A stretch of DNA of 64,000 bases from Saccharomonospora marina XMU15 (GTDB lineage Bacteria > Actinomycetota > Actinomycetes > Mycobacteriales > Pseudonocardiaceae). Below the pieces are notes generated by a model that saw nothing but the letters and a program-made list of their open reading frames with translations, was not told where the DNA came from and did no database searches. The DNA lies in contig NZ_CM001439.1 of NCBI RefSeq assembly GCF_000244955.1, positions 1,950,628 to 2,014,627 of the forward strand, written 5' to 3'. Of the stretch, positions 8,517 through 18,092 are shown piece by piece; positions within the stretch are counted from its first letter, which is position 1, and each line of letters opens with the position of its first letter. The translations under genes and the position numbers were made by a program.

Positions 8517-9399
8517 AACCAACACCGCCATCGACGGATTCGCCTACCTCGAGTGCCCTCGTTGGCATGACGACCGCATCTGGTTCGCCGACTTCTACAC
8601 CTACCGGGTGTACTCGGCCGCCGAGGACGGCAGTGACCTGCGAGTCGAGGCCGAAGTACCGAACCAGCCATCGGGACTGGGGTGGTTGCCGGACGGCAGG
8701 CTGCTGGTGGTTTCGATGCGCGACGCCCTGCTGTTGCGCCGCGAGCCCGACGGCACGTTGGGGACCCATGCCGACCTGTCCGGCCACGTCGAGGGACATC
8801 CCAACGACATGGTCGTCGACGCAGGCGGCAGGGCGTTCGTCGGGGAGTTCGGCTTCGATCTGATGGGTGGGCAACCACTGGAACCCGCGGTGCTGCTGCG
8901 GGTGGACCCCGACGGAGCCGTCACCACGGTCGCCGACGAGCTGTGGTTTCCCAACGGCAGCGTGCTTACCGACGACGGCGTGCTGCTGGTCTGCGAAACC
9001 TTCGGCAACCGGGTCACCGCGTTCGACGTCAGCGAGGACGGCACCCTCGGCAACCGTCGTACCTGGGCCGAGTTCGGGCAACCTCCCACCCATCGCGACC
9101 TCGGCGATGCGTTGACGCAGGTCGTCGTCGCGTCGGACGGGTGCTGCCTCGACGCCGAGGAAGCGCTGTGGATCGCCGACGCCGTCGGCGAGCGAGTGAT
9201 CCGCGTTCACGAGGGCGGCGAGATCAGCGAGGAGATAGCCACGGGAACGGGCGTCTTCGCGTGCATGCTCGGCGGCGTGGACGGCCGCACGCTGTTCATG
9301 TGCGCCGCACCGGACTTCCACGAGGACGCCCGCAAGAACGCGCGTGAGGGGAGTCTGCTGACGGCACGCGTCGAGGTGCCACACGCAGGCAGGCCCTGA
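8506..9399 (+). CDS. SMP-30/gluconolactonase family hydrolase
   Basis: A 297-residue six-bladed propeller protein of the SMP-30/LRE family. Motifs include ECPRWHDDRIWFADF with a metal-binding Glu near residue 13, GHPNDMVVDAGGRAFVGEFG, and LWIADAVGERVIRV. Family members hydrolyse lactones using a divalent metal. The ATG at 8506 overlaps the end of the LLM gene by eleven bases, showing translational coupling. A plausible pathway is LLM oxidation to a lactone followed by ring opening, but the substrate is unknown. Confidence 0.85.
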   Translation: MSRETNTAIDGFAYLECPRWHDDRIWFADFYTYRVYSAAEDGSDLRVEAEVPNQPSGLGWLPDGRLLVVSMRDALLLRREPDGTLGTHADLSGHVEGHPNDMVVDAGGRAFVGEFGFDLMGGQPLEPAVLLRVDPDGAVTTVADELWFPNGSVLTDDGVLLVCETFGNRVTAFDVSEDGTLGNRRTWAEFGQPPTHRDLGDALTQVVVASDGCCLDAEEALWIADAVGERVIRVHEGGEISEEIATGTGVFACMLGGVDGRTLFMCAAPDFHEDARKNAREGSLLTARVEVPHAGRP

Positions 9400-9741
9400 C
9401 GGCCGTCCTTCGCACGCGCGGGTTGCCCTGCCCGACCGGGGACCCGTGACGAGTTCGATCTGGCTGTCGCTTGCGCTCAGGTTGAGCAGTTCCGGTGGTC
9501 GCCGCTGCTTGCCTGGCCGATTCACGTCAGGTAGCAGGCTGACCACGCTGCGGTCGCGCCGTTGTGAGCGGTACCCGCTTCATGCGCAAAAACTGATAAG
9601 CGCGGTTGATTACCAGAGCAGCAAGTGTGGGCTTTTGGGGTGGTGGGTGCCCGCTTAGCCTGACGGAAACCGACTGACGGAACGCGTCGCCGCGATGGCC
9701 GCAGCGAGCGTCGTCGGAATTCGAAAGGGAGTGCAGGCAGT
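9400..9741. other. 342-bp intergenic region before the CapA/ABC locus
   Basis: No gene is supported in this stretch. It separates two co-directional operons and should contain the end of the SMP-30 transcript and the promoter of the CapA-like gene. A moderately AT-richer patch (about 9590-9625) could hold the promoter, but no clear -35/-10 pair or strong terminator hairpin was found. Confidence 0.4.
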
Positions 9742-11136
9742 ATGCCCAACGCCGTTGACTGGTCGGTCGCGATCGCGGGTGAGTGCATGGTGACCAGGCC
9801 GTGTTCCATGCGCTCGGAAAAAGAATTCCAGGAAGTACGTGATCTGTTCAAGTCCTCGGATGTGGCCTACGCGCACCTGGAAATGAACTTCGCCCGCTCC
9901 CGGGAAGTCCACCCCGGGCGCGGTGACTGGTTCGGCAGCTACATGCTCGCGGAGCCGGAAATCGCTCGGGACCTGCGCTGGCTTGGTGTGGACGTCATGT
10001 CGACGGCGAACAACCACAGCTTGGATTTCGGCGAGCAGGGCCTGGTCTCGACCCTGGACGCCTGTCGCGGCGCCGGACTGGCCTGCGCCGGTACCGGACG
10101 TGACCTGGACGAGGCTCGCGCACCGGTCTATGTGGAGACTCCCAGCGGCCGCATGGCGCTGGTGTCCACCAGTTCGGGAAACCGGCCACACGAGTGGGCT
10201 GGCCACCCAAAGGAAACCATGGCGGGCCGGCCGGGAATCAATCCACTGCGGACGAACTGGACGTACATCGTCCCCCGCGAGACCGCCGAGCAGTTGAGGG
10301 CGGCAGCACAGCGGCTGAACATTCTGCGGACAAGCCAGGACTGGCGGCCCGGCAAGACCGGCCGGGTGCTCACCGAGAACGAGTTCCAGTTCACCCTGCC
10401 CGGAGGGCAGTCGGCGGCAGGCGAGCTGGTGTTTCGCGAAGGCGAGAATTTCGAGATTCTCACCGAATGCCACCAGGGTGATCTGGAGGGAAACCTGCGG
10501 TCGATCCGGTCGGCAGCGGCGATGGCCGACCTGGTTATGGTGGCGCACCATTTCAACATCTCCGAGGGCCCCCGCGGTGACCAGCCGCCACGGTTCGTCC
10601 GCGAGTTCGCGCATCGCGCGATCGACGAGGGAGCCGACATTTTCGTCGGACACGGCTGGCACAAGACCCTCGGCATCGAGATCTACCGAGGTAAGCCGAT
10701 CTTCTACGGGCTCGGCAACTTCTTCGCCCAGTCCGAGTTCCTCGAACGCGTCCCCTACGACAGCTACGAGACCTGGGGGCACAACGTCGACCTGCTGCCC
10801 ACGCTCACTCCGGACCTGCACCCGCTGCACCCCGGCCTCGACGGTCCTTCCGAGACCTGGTGGAGCTCGGCGATCATCGACGTCCGCTTCACCGACGGCA
10901 GGCTCACCGACGTGATGCTGCACCCGGTGGAACTCGGCCGTGAGGTCTCCAAGGAAGCCAAGATCACCCGCTCGACCGGTAAGTCGGCGCAGCACCCCCT
11001 CACCGAGGGTAGGCCCATCATCGCCGACCAGGTCAACGCTGCCCGAGTCCTGGAGCGTTACCAGCAGCTGTCGGCCGAGTACGGCACCGCGGTGGAGATC
11101 GAAGGGCGAGTTGGCAGACTGCGCCTGCAAGACTGA
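9742..11136 (+). CDS. CapA-like (poly-gamma-glutamate synthesis type) metallophosphoesterase
   Basis: A 464-residue cytoplasmic-looking CapA (PGA_cap) protein. The conserved family elements are visible: an N-terminal IAGECMVTRP in place of the usual GD motif, a VDVMSTANNHSLDFGEQGL block with the NNH triplet, VMVAHHFNISEGPR, and DIFVGHGWHKTLGIEIYRGK. CapA domains are metallophosphoesterase-like. There is no signal peptide or capsule gene nearby. It heads an operon with an ABC permease, ATPase, ThDP enzyme and LLM oxidoreductase, so a catabolic hydrolase role is more likely than capsule synthesis. Confidence 0.75.
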   Translation: MPNAVDWSVAIAGECMVTRPCSMRSEKEFQEVRDLFKSSDVAYAHLEMNFARSREVHPGRGDWFGSYMLAEPEIARDLRWLGVDVMSTANNHSLDFGEQGLVSTLDACRGAGLACAGTGRDLDEARAPVYVETPSGRMALVSTSSGNRPHEWAGHPKETMAGRPGINPLRTNWTYIVPRETAEQLRAAAQRLNILRTSQDWRPGKTGRVLTENEFQFTLPGGQSAAGELVFREGENFEILTECHQGDLEGNLRSIRSAAAMADLVMVAHHFNISEGPRGDQPPRFVREFAHRAIDEGADIFVGHGWHKTLGIEIYRGKPIFYGLGNFFAQSEFLERVPYDSYETWGHNVDLLPTLTPDLHPLHPGLDGPSETWWSSAIIDVRFTDGRLTDVMLHPVELGREVSKEAKITRSTGKSAQHPLTEGRPIIADQVNAARVLERYQQLSAEYGTAVEIEGRVGRLRLQD

Positions 11137-11168
11137 CATTCCTGTCACTGATCTGGAGGTTCTGCGCA

Positions 11169-11255
11169 ATGAAGCGCACGTCCTGCCGGTTGGCACCCGC
11201 CAGCTCGGCGCCACCGGCGGCCGACGGCCGGCGGGGAGGTGGTAACGCATGGTGA
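11169..11255 (+). CDS. 28-codon upstream ORF before the ABC permease
   Basis: A short reading frame starts at ATG 11169, nine bases after a GGAGG ribosome site, and ends at 11255, overlapping the permease ATG at 11249. The product is basic, with only a few hydrophobic residues and no known domain. Its placement suggests a leader peptide or a coupling device for permease translation rather than a functional protein. Only the position and ribosome site support it. Confidence 0.35.
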   Translation: MKRTSCRLAPASSAPPAADGRRGGGNAW

Positions 11256-12964
11256 CACTCGCTACGCCGGAGACCTCCCAACCCCGCGAGACGAGGGCGC
11301 CGGGTCACCGGGCCCTCGTCGCCCTCGTCGTCGTGATATTGACGGTTCTGGTGTTCCTGCCAACCGCGCTGGTGTTCGTCAGGGCGATCTCGGAAGACCC
11401 GCGCGACCCGCTGTCCACCTTCACGCTCGAAGCGCTGGCCGAGTCGTACGGCTCGATGGAGATCTGGAAGATCCTGGCCCAGACGATGGCGATGTCGCTG
11501 GGGTGCGGGCTGCTGGCCACGGTGATCGGTAGTGCGCTGGCGTGGATCGTGGCCCGCACCGACGTTCCGATGAGGCGGCTGCTCGAACTCATCGTGATCG
11601 CGCCGCTGTTCCTGTCGCCGTTCATCGGCGCACTGGCCTTCCTCGAACTGGGTGCGCCCAACACCGGGTTGCTGAACCAGATCGCGCGAGACATCGGCCT
11701 GCCGAGTTGGGTGTCGATCGACGTGATGACCTTCGAGTGGCTGATCATCATCCTGGCGCTGCACTACGTGCCGTACGGCTACCTCCTGGTGTCGGGCAGC
11801 CTGCAGAACATGGACGCGAGCCTCGAAGAGGCCTCGCACATGAACGGTCGCGGAACCCTGCAGACGGCGCTTCGCATCTCGTTGCCCGCCATCCGGCACG
11901 CGATGCTCTCGTCGGTCATGTTCATCACCATCAGCGCGACCGGCATGTTCTCGGTGCCCGCGCTGCTGGGTGCGAAGATGGACTTCCGGCCCCTCGCCGT
12001 GACCGTCTACCACGCCACCAACGGCTACCCCAGCGACTACGCACTCGCGGCCGCGCTGGGCACGATGCTGGTGTTGCTCAGCGTGATCGGGTTGTGGCTG
12101 TACCAGCGAAGCCTTCGCCAGTCGTCGAAGTTCGTCACCGTCACCGGCCGGTCACAGAACCGGAAGAAGGTCAAGCTGGGCAACGGCAGGTACGTCGTGG
12201 TCTTCCTGCTCGTCCTCTACGCGTTGGTGACCACGGTGCTGCCCTACGCGGCGCTGGGTCTGCGGGCCTTCAGCACCTCGACCAATCTCTCCGAGATCAA
12301 CTTCACCACCAAGATCTTCACCGACGTGCTGTCCACACCCGAGCTGAACAACGCGCTGGTGAACACCGTGCTGGTCTCGGCCGTGACCGCCATCGGTGCC
12401 GTGGCCGTCGGTCTGCTGACCTCCTACGTGACCGAGCGAGTCCGGCACAAGGGCTCCGGCCTGCTGAACTCCATCGCGATGTCGCCGCTTGCCGTCCCCG
12501 GGATCGTCTTCGCGACCGGTGTGTTCGTCATGTACCTCGGCACGCCGCTCTACGGCACGCTGGCGATCATGGTGGTGGCCTACATCGCGTCTTACCTGCC
12601 ACACGCCACCCGTGTCACGGGCAACGGGTTCGCCCAGATCGACAAGTCGCTGGAGGAGGCTTCCCGAATGTGCGGGGCGAACCAGGCCCGGATGATGTCC
12701 ACCGTCCTGCTGCCACTGATGCGGCCGTCGATCGCCGCGGCGATCATCATGGTGTTCCTGTTCACCGTTCGCGAGATCAACACGGCGATCCTGCTGTACA
12801 CGCCGGACACCATGCTGCTGTCCATTCTGTCCTTCAACTACGCGCAGCAGGCTTCGCTGCCATCCGCCGCCGTCGTCGGGTTGCTCGAAACCGCGCTCAT
12901 GATCGCGTGGATCGTCGTCATGCGGGTGCTGCTGCGCCCGGGCAACCTGCACAACCGCGCCTGA
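11249..12964 (+). CDS. ABC transporter permease, fused duplicated (FbpB/PotBC-like)
   Basis: A 571-residue permease with two homologous six-helix halves (about residues 20-290 and 310-565). Each half carries the EAA loop that contacts the ATPase: LEEASHMNGRGTLQTALRIS in the first, and LEEASRMCGANQARMMSTVL in the second. Fused two-domain permeases of this kind serve iron(III), spermidine/putrescine and 2-aminoethylphosphonate-type importers. The partner ATPase follows at 12999, and the likely binding protein is at 18187 on the other strand. The cargo is unknown. Confidence 0.85.
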   Translation: MVTLATPETSQPRETRAPGHRALVALVVVILTVLVFLPTALVFVRAISEDPRDPLSTFTLEALAESYGSMEIWKILAQTMAMSLGCGLLATVIGSALAWIVARTDVPMRRLLELIVIAPLFLSPFIGALAFLELGAPNTGLLNQIARDIGLPSWVSIDVMTFEWLIIILALHYVPYGYLLVSGSLQNMDASLEEASHMNGRGTLQTALRISLPAIRHAMLSSVMFITISATGMFSVPALLGAKMDFRPLAVTVYHATNGYPSDYALAAALGTMLVLLSVIGLWLYQRSLRQSSKFVTVTGRSQNRKKVKLGNGRYVVVFLLVLYALVTTVLPYAALGLRAFSTSTNLSEINFTTKIFTDVLSTPELNNALVNTVLVSAVTAIGAVAVGLLTSYVTERVRHKGSGLLNSIAMSPLAVPGIVFATGVFVMYLGTPLYGTLAIMVVAYIASYLPHATRVTGNGFAQIDKSLEEASRMCGANQARMMSTVLLPLMRPSIAAAIIMVFLFTVREINTAILLYTPDTMLLSILSFNYAQQASLPSAAVVGLLETALMIAWIVVMRVLLRPGNLHNRA

Positions 12965-12998
12965 GCTGTGCGGACTACACGCAAGGGAACACAAAGAG

Positions 12999-14243
12999 GT
13001 GAACAGATCAGTGGACGTGCCGCACCGAAACCCGTCGCAGGACGAAGGCCTCGTGATCAGTAGGCTCTTCGCGGGCTACGGCAGCGCAACGGCGGGTTCC
13101 GACGTCAACCTGGAGATCCGCCGGTCGGAGTTCGTCACGCTGCTGGGCCCCAGCGGGTGTGGCAAGACGACGACACTGCGCTGCGTAGCGGGACTGCACA
13201 CGCCGCGGTCCGGTGAGATCACTTTGGACGGCCAGCGGCTGTGCTCGCCCGACGTCAATGTCCCGCCGCACAAGCGCGACATCAACATGGTGTTCCAGTC
13301 CTACGCGGTGTGGCCGCACATGACGACGCTGGAGAACGTCATGTACGGCCTGAAGTCGAAGAAGCTGCCGAGGGCGCGGGCACGCAGCAAGGCCAAGGAG
13401 ATGCTGGACCTGGTCGGCCTGGCGGAGTTCGCGGCCAGGCACGCCACCGACCTCAGCGGCGGGCAGCAGCAACGGGTCGCGCTGGCACGCGCACTGGCGA
13501 CCGAACCGAGTCTGGTGCTGATGGACGAGCCGCTGAGCAACCTCGACGCGCAGTTGCGTGCCAGAATGCGAGACGAGATCCGGCAGATCCAGCGCAGGAC
13601 CGGGATCACGGTGCTTTACGTTACGCACGACCAGTCGGAAGCACTGTCCATGTCGGATCGTGTTGTGGTCATGAACCGGGGCACGATCCAACAGGTCGGC
13701 GATCCGTGGGCGCTCTACCACCGGCCGGAGAACGCCTTTGTCGCGACGTTCGTGGGCGAGGCCAACGTGGTGCCCGGTGTGGTCACCGAGATCGGGAGCA
13801 GCACGTTCACGGTGCGGGTTCCCACCCTCGGCCACGGCACGGTGCTCGACGTCGCCCGCGCCACTGCGGCCGACTGCCCCTCGAAGGGCGACGCGGTTTC
13901 CGTGGTCTTCCGCCCGGAATGGGTGCGGGTTTCCAGGGAAACCGGCCCGCTGCCTGCCGCGCTCGAGCGAAACGAGTTCAGGGCGCGCCTGGTCTCCAGC
14001 GAGTTCCTCGGCGATCACTTCGAGCGGATGTACGAGGCCGGGGAGCACCGGCTGCGGGTGCAGGCGGTCACCGGGCCGACCTCGAGACCTCCCGAGATCG
14101 GTGCCGACCAGACACTGCTCGTTCCGCCGGAGAACCTGACGTGGTTTCGCCGTGACGACGTCGAGCCGCACGACAGCGGTGAAGAACCCGTCCCGGCGGT
14201 GCACGACGCCGTACCCGCCTCCACCACGGTGCTCGGTGGCTGA
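12999..14243 (+). CDS. ABC transporter ATP-binding protein (PotA/FbpC-like)
   Basis: A 414-residue ATPase. It has Walker A GPSGCGKTTTLR, Q-loop VFQSYAVWP, signature LSGGQQQRVALARAL, Walker B LVLMDEPLSNLD and the switch histidine in LYVTHDQSEAL. A C-terminal TOBE domain (from about residue 245) places it with the spermidine/iron/AEP importers and may allow regulation. Two GTG starts are possible, at 12999 and 13011. It powers the permease immediately upstream. A Pro/Glu-rich 30-residue tail is unusual. Confidence 0.88.
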   Translation: MNRSVDVPHRNPSQDEGLVISRLFAGYGSATAGSDVNLEIRRSEFVTLLGPSGCGKTTTLRCVAGLHTPRSGEITLDGQRLCSPDVNVPPHKRDINMVFQSYAVWPHMTTLENVMYGLKSKKLPRARARSKAKEMLDLVGLAEFAARHATDLSGGQQQRVALARALATEPSLVLMDEPLSNLDAQLRARMRDEIRQIQRRTGITVLYVTHDQSEALSMSDRVVVMNRGTIQQVGDPWALYHRPENAFVATFVGEANVVPGVVTEIGSSTFTVRVPTLGHGTVLDVARATAADCPSKGDAVSVVFRPEWVRVSRETGPLPAALERNEFRARLVSSEFLGDHFERMYEAGEHRLRVQAVTGPTSRPPEIGADQTLLVPPENLTWFRRDDVEPHDSGEEPVPAVHDAVPASTTVLGG

Positions 14244-14311
14244 ACCGGCGGACGAGGCGCCGGCGGCCGTTCCACGACGCGGGCAGTGCCCGAGCAGGTG
14301 AAGGGATCTCC

Positions 14312-15973
14312 ATGACTGTTCCCAGTTACGCGCAAGAACTGGCCATCGCCGTCGCGAAGACCGGATGCACCCATGTCTTCGGCCTCATGGGCGACGGCAA
14401 CATGCAGCTGTTCGTCGCGTTGCGGCGGCAGGGTGTCCACGTGGTCGAGGTGCGGCACGAGAGTGCCGCGGTGGCCATGGCCGAGGGCTACGGGTGGTCC
14501 TGTGACCAGGTCGGTATCTGCTCGGTGACACACGGCCCAGGACTGAGCCACGTGGCGACATCGTTGCTGGTGGCCGCACGCAACCGGTCCCCGCTGGTCG
14601 TCATCGCCGCCGAGACACCGGCCGGCTACCAGGGTGCCCAGACCTTCGATCAGCAGTCGTTCGCCGAGGCGTGCGAGACGCGCTACCGGAGGATGACGCA
14701 AGGGGAGCGGCCTGCCCAAGCGCTCGCCGACGCGATCGAGTCCGCCCGTGACGTGTCCGGGCCCGTGATCCTCGGTGTCGCCGCCGACCTGCTGGCCTCG
14801 ACCGTCGACGACTCACCCGCTCCCGGCGAACCTCCCGCGCCGACTCCCGGGCCGCCGGGCCTCGACGACGGTGCTGCTGCCGAGCGGCTGACCCAGCTCA
14901 TCGCCGGTTCGGCCCGACCGGTGCTGATCGCGGGCCGGGGGGCGACGGGCGGCCGGTCCGTGGGGTTGCTGCGCACGCTTGCCGAGCACGTCGGTGCTGG
15001 GCTGGCGACGACCTTGCCCGCGAAGGGGCTGTTCGACGGGCACCACCTCGATCTGGGCATCGCGGGCGGCCTGGCACACCCGGCCGCCGAACGCGTGCTG
15101 CGCTCCGCCGACCTTGTGGTGGGTATCGGCGCGACCATGGGGCGCAGCACCACGCAGTCGATGCGGTTGTTCGCCGACGCCCAGGTGGTGACCGTGGTCT
15201 CCGACGCCAGGGGCGTTGCCGGGGTCGAGCCGCTGCTCGGCGACGCGGTGCGGACGCTGGAACACACGACCGCTCTCGCCCGCGTCGCGACGGAGCCCCG
15301 CGAGCCGTGGTTCCACCCGGTCGGTCCCGCCGCGCAATGCTGGGCCGAGGACTTGCGCGAATTCGCCCCGCCTATCCCCGACGGCACGGTCGATCCCCGC
15401 CGAGCCGTCGCGCGGATCAGTGAACACATACCGGACGACGCGAACGTGGTCATCAGCAACGGGCACTGTTCCGGCTTCGCCGCAGCCTTCGTCACCGCAC
15501 CGGCACGCGGCCGCTTCTTCGCCGCGCAGGGGTTCGGGTCCATCGGGCAGGCGTTGCCGACAGCGATCGGTGTGGCGCTCGGTGCGCCCGGCCGCAAGAC
15601 CGTGGTGTTCGAAGGGGACGCCGCGTTCATGATGCACGCGCAGGAACTCGACACGGCGGCACGGGCGGGGGCGGACCTGACGGTGTTCGTGCTCAACGAC
15701 CAGGCCCTCGGCACCGAGTACCAACGGCTGCACCTCGAAGGTAGCGACGCAGGCGCCGCCGTCGTGCCCACGCCGGGCCTCGCCGCGCTCGCCGGTGCCC
15801 TCGGAGCGCGTGCCACCACGATCGACACCGACACCGCGTACGCGCACGCCGAGGCCGCGTTGCGCCCCGGCCTCGCGTTCGTGGACGTGCGCACGGCGCG
15901 GTCGGTGCTCAGCAGACACTTACGGCTGCCGTACCGGCGCGTCGATCCGCCGCAGCAGGTTCGCTCCTCGTGA
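14312..15973 (+). CDS. thiamine diphosphate-dependent enzyme (acetolactate synthase-like)
   Basis: A 553-residue three-domain ThDP enzyme. The N-terminal PYR domain contains FGLMGDGNMQLF and the cofactor-activating Glu in VEVRHESAAVAMAEGY. A central domain follows (about 190-330). The C-terminal PP domain has the metal site FEGDAAFMMHAQEL, then VLNDQALGTEYQ, where the second Asn of the usual NN pair is Asp. It resembles the acetolactate synthase/decarboxylase superfamily, but not closely enough to sulfoacetaldehyde acetyltransferase to name a reaction. It probably cleaves a 2-oxo acid in the pathway served by the ABC importer. Confidence 0.75.
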   Translation: MTVPSYAQELAIAVAKTGCTHVFGLMGDGNMQLFVALRRQGVHVVEVRHESAAVAMAEGYGWSCDQVGICSVTHGPGLSHVATSLLVAARNRSPLVVIAAETPAGYQGAQTFDQQSFAEACETRYRRMTQGERPAQALADAIESARDVSGPVILGVAADLLASTVDDSPAPGEPPAPTPGPPGLDDGAAAERLTQLIAGSARPVLIAGRGATGGRSVGLLRTLAEHVGAGLATTLPAKGLFDGHHLDLGIAGGLAHPAAERVLRSADLVVGIGATMGRSTTQSMRLFADAQVVTVVSDARGVAGVEPLLGDAVRTLEHTTALARVATEPREPWFHPVGPAAQCWAEDLREFAPPIPDGTVDPRRAVARISEHIPDDANVVISNGHCSGFAAAFVTAPARGRFFAAQGFGSIGQALPTAIGVALGAPGRKTVVFEGDAAFMMHAQELDTAARAGADLTVFVLNDQALGTEYQRLHLEGSDAGAAVVPTPGLAALAGALGARATTIDTDTAYAHAEAALRPGLAFVDVRTARSVLSRHLRLPYRRVDPPQQVRSS

Positions 15974-17049
15974 CCGAGGTACCACAGCGGGAGAAGGCGG
16001 GCGAGCGGATGGAGTTCGCGATGCAGTTCACCGTCGTGGAACCCGGCTTCACCCGCGGGCACGCGTTCGAGCTCATCGAGCTGGCCCGGATGGCCGATGA
16101 CTACGGCCTGCACTCCATCGGCGTCGGCGACACGGGTTTCCGGCTGAACGAGGCGGCGGCACGGGTAACTCTCCTGGCGCTGGGGACGAAACGCACCTTC
16201 GTCGGGATGCGGCCGACCAACCCCTGGACGCGCGACCCGCAGATCACCGCGGCATTCCTCGCCACGATCGACTCCATGACCGAAGGGCACGCGTTCATGG
16301 AGATCGCTACGGGGGACTCCGCCGCACACAGTATCGGCAGGAAACCGTCCACTCGCGCCCGGCTGGAGGAGTACGTCAGCTGCGTCCGCGATGTGCTCGC
16401 CACCGGCCACGGGAGGTTCGAGGGGCGAGACATCCGCTCCTTCGCAGGCCCACGCGGACCCGTGCGGATATCGATCGGCGCCGAGGGTCCTCGTATGCTG
16501 CGGCTCGCGGGCGGCATCGGCGACGCGGTGTCGATCGGAACCGGGCTCACCCCGGAGGTGGTCGGGTGGTCGCTTGCCCAGGTCGAGCAGGGCGCGCGGG
16601 TGCGTGGCCGTGACCCGGCGGAGGTGGAGCCGTGGTTCACCGTGCGCAGCGTCCTCGACGTCGACCGTGACGCGGCACGTGGCAGGGTCCGCGCCTCACT
16701 CGCCTCGATCCTGCATCACAGCATGCGACACGGCGTCGAAGGCAGGCTGGTGCCCACACAGCACCATGACGCCGTCCGAGAGTACGTGCGCCGATACGTC
16801 CTCGCCGACCATCAGCACCACGGCGGGGCCAACGACCAGCTCATGGAGCGGCTCGGGCTCACCGGTTTCGCCATGCGCCGCTGGGGGATGGCGGGCGACC
16901 CGGCGGACTGGGTCGAACGCATCCGGCAGCTTCGCGCCTGTGGTGTGCGCCGGATGTGGCTGGCCAACCGCGGCAGCCTGGCTCAGCTGCGGCGCGCGTT
17001 GCAGCTCTTCGGGGAGGATGTGCTGTCCAGTTTCGGTCGCGGACGCTAG
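15970..17049 (+). CDS. LLM-class flavin/F420-dependent oxidoreductase
   Basis: A 359-residue luciferase-like monooxygenase/reductase. It has the N-terminal HAFELIELARMADDYGLHSI block, GMRPTNPWTRDPQITAAFL, and SIGAEGPRMLRLAGGIGDAV, all typical of LLM barrels. The first start, GTG at 15970, overlaps the ThDP gene stop (GTGA). An ATG at 16009 is an alternative. It is the last gene of the ABC/ThDP operon, and its end touches the convergent LysR gene. It is a second, divergent LLM enzyme relative to the one at 7518. Substrate unknown. Confidence 0.8.
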   Translation: MTEVPQREKAGERMEFAMQFTVVEPGFTRGHAFELIELARMADDYGLHSIGVGDTGFRLNEAAARVTLLALGTKRTFVGMRPTNPWTRDPQITAAFLATIDSMTEGHAFMEIATGDSAAHSIGRKPSTRARLEEYVSCVRDVLATGHGRFEGRDIRSFAGPRGPVRISIGAEGPRMLRLAGGIGDAVSIGTGLTPEVVGWSLAQVEQGARVRGRDPAEVEPWFTVRSVLDVDRDAARGRVRASLASILHHSMRHGVEGRLVPTQHHDAVREYVRRYVLADHQHHGGANDQLMERLGLTGFAMRRWGMAGDPADWVERIRQLRACGVRRMWLANRGSLAQLRRALQLFGEDVLSSFGRGR

Positions 17050-18041
17050 CCACCCTCCGGTGCCGGGGAACGGGGGACCGGGCTCAGTGACGCGTCCACC
17101 CTGGCAGGCATCATGCCGAGGAAGATCCTGGCGGCATGGGTGACCTCGCGGTCGGGAGGGCTCAGGATCACCGCGCCCCTGAGCAGCGGCAGCCCTGGGG
17201 TCGGCACCGCTCGCAGCTCGCCGGCGCGGACATCGTCGGCCACGCAGAATTCCGGCAGGATAGCCAGCGCCAGGCCACGCGTGGCGTAGGTCCGCATCGC
17301 TTCCAGCGCACGTGACTCCAAAACGATGCGAAGTGAGGCCCCGACCTTGTCCGCCCAGCGGTCAACGAGTTGCCGGCTGCGCATCCCGTCGGCGAAGGTC
17401 GCGAAGTCCGCGCTCGCGAGGTAGCCGACCCGGTCGCCCTCCGGCAGGGTGTGAATGGGGTCCTCGGGCCGTGCGAAGAGGTACATCCGCTCCTCGATCG
17501 TTCCCAGATTCGGGAACTTGCTCGGCGCCGGATACCGGCAGATGCCGAGGTCGGCGTTTCCCTCGGCCAGCGTCCTCGTGCACGCCTGCCGGGACGGCTC
17601 GTGCTTGATGACCACACGGATGGACGGTGCCGTCTCCTTCATGGCCATCACCGCTCCGACGAGCAGATGCTTGATGTGGTCGGAGTCGCTGACGACCGTG
17701 AGCGTCGATCCTTCCGGCAGGTACTTCATCTGCTCCAACCGCTGGCGAAACCGGTCGGCGCGCGCGAGTATGTCGTCGGCGAACCTCATCAGCTCCTGCC
17801 CGGCGGCCGTCACCTCGGACCGCGCACCCTGCCTGCGTTCGAACAGCGTGCAGCCAAGCAGCCGCTCCAGCTGCCGGATTCGTTGCGAGACGGCGGGCTG
17901 GGTCAGTGTCAGCTCCACGGCGGCGGCGCGGAAGGACCCCGTGCGACCGAGCGTCTGGAACGTGTAGAGCTGGTCGAACGTCATGCCGGCGATGAGTCGC
18001 TGCCTGCTGGTGTGCCGCCAGTCGCCGCCGGGGGCGGTCAT
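17046..18041 (-). CDS. LysR-family transcriptional regulator
   Basis: A 331-residue LysR regulator. The helix-turn-helix is MTFDQLYTFQTLGRTGSFRA, then ELTLTQPAVSQRIRQLERLL, followed by a two-lobed effector domain (about 110-310). The family often starts at the methionine of MTFDQLYTF (17984). The ATG at 18041 has an AGGA site upstream and adds 19 residues. It lies between the convergent catabolic operon and the binding-protein gene, so it probably controls both. The effector is not known. Confidence 0.85.
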   Translation of the reverse strand: MTAPGGDWRHTSRQRLIAGMTFDQLYTFQTLGRTGSFRAAAVELTLTQPAVSQRIRQLERLLGCTLFERRQGARSEVTAAGQELMRFADDILARADRFRQRLEQMKYLPEGSTLTVVSDSDHIKHLLVGAVMAMKETAPSIRVVIKHEPSRQACTRTLAEGNADLGICRYPAPSKFPNLGTIEERMYLFARPEDPIHTLPEGDRVGYLASADFATFADGMRSRQLVDRWADKVGASLRIVLESRALEAMRTYATRGLALAILPEFCVADDVRAGELRAVPTPGLPLLRGAVILSPPDREVTHAARIFLGMMPARVDASLSPVPRSPAPEGG

Positions 18042-18092
18042 CGGCGCATCCTAGCGTCACCGGGCGGTCGGGGAGTGCGGCCGGACGCGGCC

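Noticed and set aside
6906-8531. 541-residue open frame on the minus strand
   Set aside because: Antisense to the symporter end, the small membrane protein and the LLM oxidoreductase, with no recognisable domain.
9655-11250. 531-residue open frame on the minus strand
   Set aside because: Antisense to the CapA-like gene, which has conserved family motifs; the antisense frame has none.
14312-15973. Sulfoacetaldehyde acetyltransferase (Xsc) as identity of the ThDP enzyme
   Set aside because: It would have fitted a sulfur theme, but the N-terminal and PYR-domain blocks differ from those of Xsc as I know them. Only the general ThDP superfamily is supported.
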